64,000 bases of DNA from Actinernus sp. WN-2022 (GCA_030867875.1 JAOWCC010000809.1:558001-622000); one strand, 5' to 3'; positions 33,481-44,638 are shown, numbered from the stretch's first letter. The notes: a model not told the origin generated them from the letters alone. Numbers and translations: made by a program.

Positions 33481-33510
33481 CGAAGGTAATCTTTATGAGA
33501 TTTTGTGAAT

Positions 33511-33585
33511 AGGGCCGGGTTGTTCGAAGCTAGGTTAGCGCTAAATCTGTAATTGTAATCTGTACAGTTTAACCGGGCCCTGGTG
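33511..33585. repeat. Partial copy of GTTGTTCGAAG-type MITE
   Basis: GGGCCGGGTTGTTCGAAGC and TTAGCGCTAA match the end of 17783-18160 in reverse logic. AACCGGGCCC closes a short inverted pair. Confidence 0.5.
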
Positions 33586-33917
33586 TTACTTGGCCAAGTC
33601 AAGTAGAATTTTTCCTTCCAACTCTCAAGCTCAATTTCCAGTCGCGTTCATGTAGGAATACTGTTTGTTTATTTTCGAAACTACAATTACTATTTACAAT
33701 GGTTTTTTACCTCAGAGAGACTAATAATAATACCTTAAGCTACCTTATTTAGACAACATGACATTTCTGTTCGTGACAAGAAAGGTGAAGAGTGAACTGA
33801 AACCTTTTACAGATTGTGTTCATGTTTTACGTGCGAGTCGCGTCAAGCAAAAACGGATCTTATGACATATTTTACTGGAGTTCCAGTAGTTCGTAACTGT
33901 TGTAGTAACATGAAGAA

Positions 33918-34111
33918 ATGTGTAGCATGACGTTAAAGGAAAGACTTTCAAATATTAAAGCGGTAAAATGGGCTTCTAAAGAGAACCTGTTGGACGAGCC
34001 TCGGCGTGTTTTCAAATCGCACGTTTTTAAAACTGGAAAATTCTCTTCGTTTTTACCAAAATTCAGTCCTTCAAACTGCAAGAGGGTTTTTAATATAGTC
34101 AATAGAGCAGC
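33918..34111 (+). other. Short open frame ending at the Mutator-like insertion
   Basis: About 65 codons (MTLKERLSNIKAVKWASK at the start) run into the target duplication. Across the insertion the pre-insertion frame would have ended two codons later at TAG (35672-35674). The composition looks protein-like, but I recognise no domain. It could be a last exon or chance. Confidence 0.25.
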
Positions 34112-35659
34112 GGGTTTCTGGAAAACCCGAATAGCGAATACCGAATACCGAATACCGAATAGCGCGAATAGTCGCGAATAGTGGCGAATAGTAAATATAA
34201 GTTAAAGATTAATACTTACAGAACGTAAGTCCTTCAACGAGTACGAACCTAGACGAACCTGACGAGAGAATCACACTGTCAACACTCGCCATTTTGTTTT
34301 CCTCATGTAACTCAGTTCCATGGATGGGTTACCTGTGGCACTCGAAAGCGAGGCTGATCATGGCGCATGAAGAAGATATCGTTCGAAGTTCCCTGCTAGC
34401 AGAGGTAGACAGAGAGAGACCTCTGCTAGCAGGGAACGTTAGAAAGCAACTTTGCCGAAATGTTGAAGAAAATAATAAAACAGCAAACGTTTACTACATA
34501 CGTCATCGTGCACCTGACAGACCTAGTTGGGTTCCCTGTGGCCTCCGGTTTAGGTCAGCGATCACCAAAGACCGCCTGGAAATGCTTCGAGTTTGTAGAC
34601 ATTTCTTTTTATAATATTTTTTTTCGGATAGCGTGTTTCCAGTTTTCCATACATTTCTCTGTAAATTTTCCCGCGGACTTTGACTCGTTGTTACAGACAA
34701 ATGTATGGTAAACTGAAAACACGAGTGCACGCTTTCCAGCGCAGCTACATCCATCAAATTTTAATAAGTTTTAAAATAGTCTTTTACCAGACAGTGAATA
34801 TTTCAGAAATTCGATTTTACTGAAATTATTTGGCACCGGATTCACATACAAACACTGTATTTCGCGCCATGTTTGCACCCCTTTAAAAATGTCGGAATCT
34901 GAACCGCAAACTCTCTGAATTTCTATAACGGGACCTGAAACAACCAATCCATAGATGAAATTGGAATTTAGCGTGTTGGTTTTTGTGGAGGGAGGAAAAC
35001 CGGAGGACCCGTAGAAAAATCCTTGGAGCAACTGGTCTATTAAATTGAGGAATTCTAATAGACCCTTTCAGCTTGCCTGTTTGTTGCCCCATTTCAGACC
35101 ACGTGATATTTCTCCAGAGGATTCAGTACTTTGTTTTCCAATTATAGAAATTGGTACATTTCCTCTTGGGATACAGAACTGAAACAAAAACGCATTTAAT
35201 GCGTACTCAAGGGAAAGGTAGCTGAAAGGGTACGCTATCCGAAAACAAATAGGCGCAAAAAAGAAGAAAGAACTAAAAAGAAATAGCTACAGCACGAGGA
35301 ATTCCAAGGCGGTCTTTGGTGAAACCCAACTACGTCTGTCAGGTGCACGATATGTAGAAAACGTTTTTCTCCAACATTTCGGCAAAGCTGCCTTCTAACG
35401 ATACCGATTGGCCTCGCTTTCGAGTGCCACAGGTAACCCATCCATGGAACTGAGTTACATGAGGAAAACAAAATGGCGAGTGTTGACAGTGTGATTCTCT
35501 CGTCAGGTTCGTCTAGGTTCGTACTCGTTGAAGGACTTACGTTCTGTAAGTATTAATCTTTAACTTATATTTACTATTCGCCACTATTCGCCACTATTCG
35601 CCACTATTCGCGCTATATTTCGGTATTAGCTATTCGCTATTCGGGTTTTCCAGAAACCC
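34112..35659. mobile_element. 1548-bp Mutator-like (MULE) element, 10-bp TSD
   Basis: The ends are perfect inverted copies starting GGGTTTCTGGAAAACCCGAA at 34112 and ending at 35659. Inverted similarity extends ~500 bp into each side. The direct flanks ATAGAGCAGC (34102-34111 and 35660-35669) are an exact 10-bp target duplication. Long TIRs plus an 8-11 bp duplication are Mutator-superfamily features. Subterminal ATAGCGAATACCGAATACCG-type minisatellites are present at both ends. The centre (34690-35230) contains the dispersed repeat seen at 1-48. There is no MURA-like transposase. Confidence 0.88.
34389..34436. mobile_element. 48-bp minimal MITE nested in the MULE
   Basis: TTCCCTGCTAGCAGAGGT is followed by a short spacer and AGACCTCTGCTAGCAGGGAA. 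It is essentially two 20-bp TIRs. Flanks CGTTCGAAG (34380-34388) and CGTTAGAAA (34437-34445) are a decayed 9-bp duplication. The opposite arm keeps the empty site, CTTCTAACG at 35392-35400 (complement CGTTAGAAG). It has the same ends as 8873-9308. Confidence 0.88.
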
Positions 35660-35669
35660 ATAGAGCAGC

Positions 35670-36430
35670 TGTCTAGAACACAACGCAGTTTAGTTAATGG
35701 TGTTCAGTTAACGACTAACAATATTTCTTTCCTCGCCATTTAGAACGAAACCAAGCCGATGTTTGTAGTTCGCACTTGTTTGTCTTCGAACGAGAGAAAA
35801 CCAAGTCAAATCACTATTTAATCAATGAAATACTTAACACTAATGCTACATCTTTGTGACTTCTTTCAGTTTGTACAAAGTCATTGCGTTTTTGATCATG
35901 AAAATAAGGCTTTTACTCGCCCGCCTTTTCTAATTTGAGTCAGTTCCTCCAAATGTCTTCACATGTCATAAAGATCCCTTTAAATTTGGAGAAAACATTG
36001 ATTTCTCAACAAAAATGTCTTCACATCTTTATTAACTAAAACCACAATACCTGTTAATCTACTCTCACTACACATTGGTCAACAAATGTTTTGAATTCCC
36101 AATTGAGCTGTGTGAATGTGTTTTTAGTTCGAGTTCTCTGGGTGATCAGTTTTAATCCAGATGTTGACATTTTCAAATGATTATCACTGAGATTTGAATC
36201 AAGATCAAACTCGTCTATTCACCATTTCTCTTGTATTCAGTTCAATACGTTTTATACAATCTACACAGAACGCAAATTACTCAATATCTACTGAGAAGTA
36301 CATTGACAAAGGCTTACAAAGTTTATATTTTTCTCTTGACAAAACACCCGACAGAAATACTCCTGATCTAATAGAATATGAGAAACTGCTCAATATGCTA
36401 ATGAGATCACCTGATACTGTGACACATGTA
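35670..36430. other. No gene recognised; one plus-strand open frame
   Basis: The frame 36194-36448 (84 codons) looks protein-like up to 36430, where a MITE begins, but matches no family I know. Confidence 0.3.
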
Positions 36431-36984
36431 CAGTCGAAGCTCTCGTAAGCGACCACCTCGGGAATCGAAAATGTTGGTCGTTAACGGAGCTGGTCGCTTA
36501 CGAGAATGCGCTCTCGTCGGCGACCACGCATGCGAACAATAGATGTTGGTCGCTTACGAGAGCTTTCTACATTAAAGGAAATCGTTAACTGTAGTGACCA
36601 CTAAAGGTATATTATTTTATCGTTTTTATTTCTTTGTACAGTAGCTCAAATAAGCTACACGTGCCACTAGTTTTATAAATAGGACGCTAATTGTAGTGTA
36701 TTCTAATGTCAATAGGATTACTCTTGCTAGTAAATGCCGCGGAATGTAAGTTTTATCAGGTGTTGACTGATGTTTTGAAGACGCATTTCAGACTGGTCGC
36801 TTTATACAAGAGCTTAAAAACAAAGGAAAATCACGTTTGGTGATCTCCAAAATTGGTCGCTAACGGTGCTGGTCGCTTCTGAGACTCGGTCGCTTACGAG
36901 AGCTTTTCATTACAGAGTTTAAGTGACAATTCAAACGGGAATTCAAAATCTTGGTCGTTATCGGAGCTGGTCGCTTACGAGAGC
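36431..36984. mobile_element. Pogo/Tigger-like MITE (right end truncated)
   Basis: CAGTCGAAGCTCTCGTAAGC begins at 36431 after TA (36429-36430). GGTCGCTTACGAGAGC recurs inverted at 36485, 36545 and 36970-36984. The right end stops before the expected TTCGACTG. CAGT ends, TA target and GGTCGCTTA motifs fit pogo/Tigger non-autonomous elements. It separates the LRR remnant from sequence to the left. Confidence 0.65.
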
Positions 36985-37188
36985 GGTCGCTGTGTGATGT
37001 ATTAGTGCAGTACATATATTAACAACACTTGCATCAGTGAGATTATTATAAGACAGATAGTTCAGCGGTTAACTTACAGCTGTGATATATTAGTGCAGTA
37101 TATATATTAACAACATTTGCATCAGTGAGATTATTACTAGATCAGTTAATTTACTTATCGCTAATTCATTTATGCAGTCAACATACTC
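36985..37188 (-). pseudogene. NLR pseudogene: LRR segment
   Basis: Read on the minus strand from 37188, translation continues directly from the NLR segment beyond the 526-bp insertion (ELTDEY then VDCINELA, KLTD). It then gives SNNLTDANVVNIYTALIYH and, 88 bp on, YNNLTDASVVNICTALIHH. These are NLR-type leucine-rich repeats of about 28-29 residues. One-base shifts occur near 37135 and between the two repeats, so the frame is broken. The segment ends at the pogo-like MITE. Confidence 0.65.
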
Positions 37189-37714
37189 CAAGGGCACCCA
37201 ACGAGTGCTTTTTGAAATTCGTTTGAAACCAGTTGTCTGCAGCTTATATAGCCATTTTAAGGTGCCTACTATGTCTAGAAAGCTATTAGCTGTTCGGATT
37301 TTCTAGGTGGAAATCGCGTCAACCGAAAATACTATGGCAAAATATTCCCGGCCTACGAATTTGTTAGTAGTCTAGAACAGAAACAAGAATTTTCTAGCCC
37401 AAGTAACTTCATGTTGCAAAGTTTTGTGGAGGTACGATTTTTTTAGGGATTCTTTTTTCCTTTAGGCAATTCTTAGGGAATGAAAATGTGTTGTTCTGAC
37501 TCTATTGATCAGACGAATTGGGACGTACGAATATTTTGGGGGAAACCTTTTAGTCTCCCTTTTCTTCTATAATTTTCTAGGGATTGAAAACAAATTTTCT
37601 AGCCAGTATTTCAGAAAACAATTTTCTAGGAGCATTTTTTTCAAATCCGAAAGTTTTAGGCTAACTTACTCTCCCAAACAGCTTTTTAACCGAAAACTTC
37701 GTTGGGTGCCCTTG
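37189..37714. mobile_element. 526-bp CAAGGG-type element, 6-bp TSD, in the NLR LRR region
   Basis: The ends CAAGGGCACCCAACG and CGTTGGGTGCCCTTG are exact 15-bp inverted copies. ATACTC flanks both sides (37183-37188, 37715-37720). Removing one copy of the duplication rejoins the NLR frame at ELTDEY|VDCINEL. A 6-bp duplication is uncommon; it fits IS3EU-like or Dada-like groups better than hAT (8 bp) or Harbinger (3 bp), but there is no transposase to test. A second copy is at 12047-12545. Confidence 0.85.
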
Positions 37715-37720
37715 ATACTC

Positions 37721-38262
37721 GTCAGTTAATTCACAGTTCAACAGAGACAGTTCAGTTACGGTACAGAATTCATTCTCCAGTGATTTACAGACGCGTTTTA
37801 CTCCAGACAATGTCAAAGATGAATTAATGATGTGCAATTTCTTTACAATAATGGACTGTGTAGATGATGTTGAATGCTTTTTAGCAGTTTGCTCTTTATA
37901 CAATAAAATGATAATATCTAACAAAAAGGAGATCGCAATGCAGTCAACACCTGTTAAATTATGAAATATTATCTCCCCCTTATCATCACAGTATAGATGG
38001 TGTTGTTTATTTACAATAGTTTTACCTAATTCCTTATCTTTATATTCATTAAGGCACTTTACTCTTAGAAGTAGCTCACTACTACTAAAGTAATTCTTAT
38101 CAGCTGATAGTTTTTCAAATAATTCTTCCATCAGTGTGTCATCTTTTGTCTCTGACATAACTCCAGCCATAAACTGCCAAACCATGTCAGACATACCCTG
38201 TACTTGTGGTATTTTTCTTTTCTTCACAAACCATCCAGCAGCTAAATACTCATGCAATGTTA
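37721..38262 (-). pseudogene. NLR pseudogene: post-NACHT region and first LRR
   Basis: The minus-strand frame (38257 to 37721, ~180 codons) starts with ITLHEYLAAGWF, the 'H.T.HEYLAA' motif that follows the NACHT winged-helix region in NLRs. MVWQFMAG follows, and the segment ends in TVTELSLLNCELTDEY, the start of the LRRs. Its N-terminal neighbour lies beyond the Gypsy insertion at 44715. Intracellular pattern-recognition receptors of this type oligomerise through NACHT and sense ligands through LRRs; this copy cannot be functional. Confidence 0.8.
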
Positions 38263-38681
38263 TGTGGCCATAGGCCGTGATATAGTTGTTTGTCTATTCA
38301 GTAGCTTACCGGAAGCGTGGACTTGTATTTAGCTCCGGAAGTTAACATTAATTAGCATATTGGTGCCCGTGAGGACTTCTGGGTAGAGCTGAGACACGAG
38401 GCTCACACTTCATGTTTTCACTCTGCTCGGTCGCAGGTATGGTTTTGTGTTGCTATTCTTTTCATTATTATACTCGCTTAGAAACATCTTTGTTAACTTA
38501 GAAATATATACAAACACAACGCAATGTCCTAAGATTGTAACCAGATGGTTAATTCGAGTTACTGATGTGTATTTAAGTTGTAATGACACTTCATGTTTTC
38601 ACTCTGCTCGGTCGCAGATACTGAAGGCGAGAAAGAGCAAACCAGCAGCTTGTGCAGTATTTACTGGGACCCTGGGCCACA
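38263..38681 (+). repeat. Gypsy-1 5' LTR
   Basis: Begins TGTGGCCATAGG and ends near CCACA, ~419 bp. A 31-bp phrase including CACTTCATGTTTTCACTCTG and ending CGGTCGCAG occurs twice (38406-38436 and 38587-38617). The interval between begins GTATGG and ends CGCAG. Confidence 0.75.
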
Positions 38682-38685
38682 GAAT

Positions 38686-38703
38686 TGGTGCCGTGACCAG
38701 GAT
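38686..38703 (+). promoter_or_regulatory. Gypsy-1 primer-binding site
   Basis: TGGTGCCGTGACCAGG lies a few bases after the LTR end, where a tRNA 3' end would prime. The tRNA identity is not determined. Confidence 0.6.
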
Positions 38704-38705
38704 AT

Positions 38706-39974
38706 ATGCTGGAGGGAAACATGAGTGTGAAGGAGGAGCTGAGAGAGGAAAATTACCGGGCTCGTGATGGATTGGGAGACGTATCTGGTAATGGAAACCA
38801 GTGGCCGTGGATGGAAGGCATTCCACTTGTGGAAGAGAATGCACGACTTCGGAGGGAGTTGGACGAAATTAAGCGACGTATGGAGATACCTCACCTGACA
38901 TTTCCAGCTCAAAGGGAGAGATCCAGAGAAAAAGTTCAGACTTGTCATCAGCTAAAGCAAGTGCAGACATTCTCGGGACGAGAAGGTAAAATTAGTGAAT
39001 GATTGGGTCAAGGGAATTGATTATTTAGTCCGGACATGCCGGCTCGAGAATGACGACCAGGGGGTCCTGGACCTAATTGAACGCTATGTTACCGGCCAGG
39101 CTGCGAAAGTGTTTAGAGGAGAGGCTAATAAGAGTAAAACCTATAAAGAAGTCCTTAAAAGAATGCAGATTATGTTTGGGGGAATTGAATACCAAGGTAG
39201 AGATCCCCTTCAAGTATTCTACTGTCGAACACAAAGGGAGGGTGAACCACCAGCTGAGTATGCCATAGAGTTGACAGAGTTACTTGGAATAGCCGAGAGG
39301 GAAGGTAATTATGGGCCGAAGTATCCCAACCGGGAGAGAATGCTTACTGATGTATTTGTGTCGGGTCTCAGGGATGAAGGGATAGTTATGCAACTACGAC
39401 AACTAGTAGCAATGGAACTGTCTTTCGAACAAATTCAAGACGAACTGTTAAAGCTAGAATATGACAGGAGGAAGCAGGGGTCCGATAAAAGGGGTGTAGT
39501 CGAACGAGTCACTAGCCAACCACAAACCCAGGGAGTGGGGAGGTCCCACAAGTCTAGTGTAGAAGATCCAGTCTTGAAACCACTTAAAGAGATGAAATTA
39601 GAGCTTAGTAAGGTGGAGGCTAAGTGCGAGGCACAGGCCAAGGAGATACAGGCACTTAAAGGGAGAGTTATTGGCCAGTTAGTCCCCACCCAAATACCCG
39701 GCAGACCAGGCATATTGGTGCATTGGAGAGAAGGGTCTGTTATAGATGTGGAAAAGGGGGACATATCTCATACAATTGCCGTGAGGATATACAGGAAGGA
39801 GTGAGGGTTGGGACCATGAGCCATGAGCCCACTGGGCATAATATACAACAGGAAGCAAACATTGGTCAAGTTGATGGAATGCCAGCAAGACAGAAAGAGC
39901 CTTTAAACTCCGATCGCCTGTTGGGGAGGGGCAACCTACAGGCCAAAATAAGGGGAGCCCAATTTCCAAAGTGA
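38706..39974 (+). pseudogene. Gypsy-1 gag with CCHC knuckle (frameshifted)
   Basis: Three overlapping frames (38706-39002, 38995-39804, 39723-39974) cover gag. The second holds the capsid-like region (DWVKGIDYLVRTC, VFYCRTQREGEPPAEYAIEL). The third holds the nucleocapsid zinc knuckle CYRCGKGGHISYNC near 39735-39780. The shift from frame two to frame three falls just before the knuckle, about 39715. Confidence 0.8.
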
Positions 39975-40906
39975 ATAAACAGCTATCAAACCCTAAAGAG
40001 AGTGGGAGAAAGGATAAGGGGCCTAGAATTCATCAGAGTGAGATAGGGCCATCGAACGAGACATACATCAAAGTAAATGGTCAAGAATGTCGCAGTCTTA
40101 TTGATTCCGGTTCAGCTGTCTCCACATTAACAGAAGAATTTGTTAAACAGCACCCAGTATTAAGTACCCAGCCCCGGGAAGAAAGTAGAGTCGTATTTGA
40201 GGATTCCTCAGGAAATGCAATGGCATATAAGGGGAAAATTCGCTTGGATATAGATACTTGGCCAGAGGTATGAGGGAGTTCAAGCCTTTGTGGTGCCAAC
40301 CACAGAGTATCGGAAGGGCGTTCCCTTGTTAGTGGGTACACCAGTCATTAGGGCTCTGCAGATAGATTTTGAAAATGAGAGTGGAACGAAGTATATGGGG
40401 GATGTATTCAAGGAATCACAGGAATGGCACGCTGCCTCATGTATAATCACAATGTGTATGGTGGTCCACTGGGGTTTGTGGGTAGTACAAGGTACACTGG
40501 GCCTCGGCCAACGGTTATTCCCCCAAATGGTTGTGAAGTAGATGTGGCAGTCAGCATTCCGAAAGCTCCAGAAGGCCGGCCGTATGTTGGTCTTCTGGAA
40601 CGATCACCAGATTACAATGGTCCGGAAAACCTATTGGTAGCAAATACAGTGGTGACAGTAGCTGACCAGCAGGTGACAGTTCGCGTTCTTAATCCTACTG
40701 ATAGGCCACTTCGTATCAAGAGAAGTACACGTTTAGCTGATCTTTACGTCACTGAAGGTATTATTCAGGACATATCTGCACATGAAGGGAGGGAAAAAGA
40801 GAAGCCAAATATGGAGGAGCTAAAGGAAACTAGTATAGGAAGTGAGGAAGTGAGTCATGAGAGGCGTAGGAATTATTTGTCTGAGCTTGACATCAATAGA
40901 AAATAA
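39971..40906 (+). pseudogene. Gypsy-1 aspartic protease and linker (frameshifted)
   Basis: The active-site motif is SLIDSGSAVSTL (D45-S46-G47 of frame 39971-40273), a DSG rather than DTG triad. After a frameshift, VPLLVGTPVIRAL (frame from 40290) provides the C-terminal hydrophobic strand. The linker to RT is the frame 40424-40906. Confidence 0.75.
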
Positions 40907-40941
40907 TAAATGGAGAGGAGCAGGTTAAACGTGTTGAGGAG

Positions 40942-41760
40942 ATGCTAGAGAAAAATGCTGACGTCTTCTCCCAAAGCTCGGACGATTATGGTCACACCAA
41001 CGCAATAAAGCACCAGATTCCTCTCATCGATGAAATGCCATTCAAAATTCCACATAGGAGAGTAAGACCACTAGAGTACAAGGAGTTGATGGACACTCTG
41101 AAAGGGATGGAAACGCAGGGTGTCATAAAACCGAGTACAAGTCCGTATGCATCTCCAATTGTGATATCCCGCAAGAAAGATGGAATGATGCGGATATGTA
41201 TAGACTATCGAATACTTAACTCAAAGACAGTGAAGGACTCTTTACCTATGCCTCGGGTCGAAAAGGCACTTGACACCCTCGGTGGAGCAAAGTTTTTTTC
41301 TACTCTGGATCTAACATCAGGGTACTGGCAAATTGAAGTAGATCAGAAAGACCAGGAGAAGACTGCATTTGTCACTCCAATGGGCCTTTATGAGTGTAGT
41401 CGAATGTCGATGGGGCTAGTCAACGCCCCGGCTACTTTCCAACGTCTTATGCTAACGGCTCTAGGGGACATAAACATAGAGAAAGTACTGATCTATTTGG
41501 ATGACATCCTTGTGTTCTCCAGAACATCCGAGGAACATCTCGAACGATTGCAGCTGGTGTTTGATCGCCTTCGTACGCATGGATTAAAGCTCAATACAAA
41601 GAAATGTCACCTGTTCCAGGAAGAAGTACACTATTTGGACCATGTTGTGTCGAGTAAAGGAATTGCCACTGACTCAGGAAAAGTCAGGCAAGTAAGAGAC
41701 TGGAAAACACCAAAGGACAGGATTTCTAGGATTCTCCGGCTACTACAGGAGATTTGTTAG
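40942..41760 (+). pseudogene. Gypsy-1 reverse transcriptase
   Basis: A 272-codon frame with canonical RT motifs: SPYASPIV (67-74), IDYRILN (87-93), TLDLTSGYWQI with catalytic D123, GLVNAPATFQRLM (158-170) and YLDDILVF with D187/D188. YLDHV replaces the usual YLGHV. The frame ends in a shift at ~41735, ~110 bp before the RNase H frame opens. RT itself appears catalytically complete, but the polyprotein is broken. Confidence 0.88.
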
Positions 41761-41866
41761 AAACTACTCGAAGATAGCAGCACCACTCCACAAGTTAGCT
41801 TCATCAGGGGATTGGTCAAATAAGAAACGGTGTGGAAAATGACCAGCACAACCTAACAATTCCTTT

Positions 41867-42520
41867 ATGTGGTCAGACGAGTGTCATGCTGCATTCATAT
41901 CACTGAAAGAGAGACTTGTGAGTGCACCGGTTCTAGGATATCCAGATTTCACACTTCCCCTTACTGTACAGACAGATGCAAGCACAGGAGGACTCGGAGC
42001 AGTAGTGATGCAGATACAGGACGGAAAAGAAAGGGTGATTGCATATGCCAGTCGGAGGCTGACTGCTGCAGAGGCAAGGTATCCAGCACACAAGTTGGAA
42101 TTTCTGGCACTAAAGTGGGCAGTAACAGTTAAGTTTAAAGAATATTTGTATGGAAATGATTTCACAGTATTCACCGACAATAACCCCTTGTGCTACGTTA
42201 TGACAAGTGCTAAATTAGACGCATGCCGTCAGCGCTGGGTAGCAGAACTGTCTTCATACCGCTTCAAAATCTGTTATCGACCAGGAAAAAGCAATGCCAA
42301 TGCGGATGCATTATCAAGGATGCCACAAGTGGAAGTACAGAAGACACTTGATGCAGCATTGCAGCCACCAGAAGTTAAAGGCATTAATCAGAGTCATGTG
42401 GTACAGGGCCACGAGACATTACCCACAATGAAGAAACGTGAGGTGCAGCTTCATCAACAAGAAGATGAAACAATTGGGGCTGTTCTAAAGTGCATGGCAT
42501 CTGGAAAAAGGCCGAGTTGA
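41867..42520 (+). pseudogene. Gypsy-1 RNase H
   Basis: A 217-codon frame with all four acidic residues: QTDAS (D37), HKLEFLAL (E78), FTDNNPL (D104) and NANADALSR (D147). The tail (150-217) leads to integrase. It is separated from RT by a frameshift. Confidence 0.88.
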
Positions 42521-42575
42521 AGAGAGAGAGAACCTTCCACCGGATGCTAGGCTGATACTAAAGCAGTGGAATCAA

Positions 42576-43485
42576 TTGAAATTGTCCGAAGGTGTTCTCA
42601 TAAGAGACGTTCGTGAAGCAAAGAAGGGAACAATGCAGCAAGTCATTTTGCCAAAAGCACTACAGCAAGATATTCTGACAAGTATTCATAATACAGGTCA
42701 CCCAGGGATTGAGAGGCCTTTGGAGTTGGTGCGCGAACGGTTCTATTGGCCAATGATGTACGATGCAGTTAAGCATTTTTGTGAAACATGTCAAAGGGGT
42801 GGCTTGAGAAAACCCCTGGCTACGGAGCGGGCACCTCTGAAGAGCATCCATACAACAGAACCATTACAACTTGTTTTCCTAGATTTCCTAACCCTCGAGA
42901 AGTCAAAGGGAGGGATAGAAAACGTTTTAGTCGTAACAGATCACGCGAATGGCTCAAGCCTATCCTACGAAAGACCAAAAGGCAAAGACAGTAGCTAAGA
43001 CACTTTGGAAGAGATTCATGTGCGTTTATGGAATCCCGCAGAGGATACATGCAGATCAAGGACGAAACTTTGAGAGCGATCTGATGAAGGAGTTATGCAA
43101 GATAACTGGAATGGAGAAAAGCCGAACCACACCTTACCACCCTCAGGGTAATGGTCTAACAGAGCGATTTAACTCCACGTTAATGAACATGCTAGGGACT
43201 TTGGACCCGAGCAAGAAATTAGATTGGAAAGATCAACTGGAAACTATGACGCATGCATACAATGCCACTATGCATGAACCAACAAGGTATTCACCATACT
43301 TCTTGATGTTCGGCCGCCACCCTAGACTGCCTGAAGAGGAACGGCAATACTGTGAGTACATCCAGGAATTCAGAGACCGGCTGCAGTCTAGCTACGAAAT
43401 GGCACGTAGGGAATCTTCAAAGGCTAAAGAACACCAACAACAATTGTACAATCGTACAGCAAATTGGATAGTGTCAGCCAGGTGA
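42576..43485 (+). pseudogene. Gypsy-1 integrase (frameshifted)
   Basis: Frame 42576-42998 has the N-terminal HHCC finger (H38, H42, C69, C72) and the first core Asp in FLDFLTL (D103). After a shift near 42950, frame 42949-43485 supplies HADQGRNF (D36) and TPYHPQGNGLTERFN (E72), completing D-D-E. It moves cDNA into the genome; this copy is inactivated by the shift. Confidence 0.87.
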
Positions 43486-44570
43486 CAGAGTTCTAACAGT
43501 TAGACATGGTATCAAAGGGAGATACAAATTTGCAGATTGATGGAAAGGGCCATATGTGGTGCAAGAGAGAGTACCAGGACGGCCTGTGTATGTCATTCAG
43601 TCGGAGAAAGGTAGTGAATGGCACACAGTACACAGGAATTCGCTGCGTCAATGCATGTTTCTTTCTAGCCATGACAATCAGACAGACGATAAGGACAAAC
43701 TGTTAAATAGCATAGGAAAGGGTGATGAAGATACTAAAGCAAAGAAAGCCGAGGAAGTGAAGGAAAACGAATGAAAAACAGAAGATAAAGAGAAAGAAAA
43801 GTACAAGCAACAGACAGCAGAAAAGAAAAACGAAACTGAACCAGTTCACAAGCTGGAAGAAGCTGATGCTAACAAAGCAACAAGTACTATGGGTTACAAA
43901 ACGCAAGATGCGGAAGAATGCGAAGCAAAGAAAGAACCAAAGCTAAATGCTGAAGCAGAAGAAAGAAGAAAATTTGAGAATCGACAGGAAAAAGACCGAG
44001 AATATAAACAGCAGGTGCCACTGAAGGTCACATAATTACAAGGAAACGGTTTAGTCAGAGGAGATGATAAACCAGAAGGATCAAGACATATTCCGCCTGA
44101 AATCAAGGAAAAGGAAGAGCAGCTCAAAGAAGAAGACCTGTTAGAAGAAGAAAGGGGATAGCAAGAAGCTGAAGCGAAAAGAAAAGAAGAAGAAATGAGG
44201 GAGCGGAAAGAAGAAGAAAAGTGGAAAAAAGAGCAAGAAGAGGACGATACTTGTCACCTAGGAAGGAGAACAAGAGAACAAGAGAATGAGAGAACGAAAG
44301 AAAGGAGTACGAGAGGAACAAAGGAGCAGAACGAAAATCAACAAAAGAAGCAGAGATCGAAAGGGCGAGAAAGGAAAAGCAGAGAAATAATCAACCGATT
44401 TTAGAGCAGGACACAGGACAACCCATTCCACGAGCTGCAAGGAGACAAACACGACCGGTGTACTTGTCCGACTATGTCTGTAGCCAGCAGTATGTACGCG
44501 GAAGTGCATTCTATAAGGAGAAGTTGTTAGAAGGGCGAAAATTATTCGAGCGCCTGTGCTTGGAGTAAGC
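43486..44570 (+). pseudogene. Gypsy-1 pol C-terminus, Lys/Glu-rich
   Basis: After the integrase core, short frames are dominated by AAG/GAA codons (43700-44400), a charged low-complexity tail. A final segment near 44400-44566 reads IPRAARRQTRPVYLSDYV, like the basic 'RRSxRxxxxPxYLxDY' end of many Gypsy polyproteins. The stop is at about 44568. Confidence 0.6.
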
Positions 44571-44638
44571 ATTTCAATAACATTTTTGTCGTTTAGAGAC
44601 GTTGTAAATTGATAGATGTCGTGGCAGACATCTCCCCA

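Noticed and set aside
42949..43485. Independent integrase gene domesticated by the host
   Set aside because: It overlaps the upstream integrase half and lies between Gypsy-1 RNase H and the 3' LTR; one frameshift explains it.
44195..44404. Separate Lys/Glu-rich protein
   Set aside because: It is the charged C-terminal tail of the Gypsy-1 polyprotein in a shifted frame.
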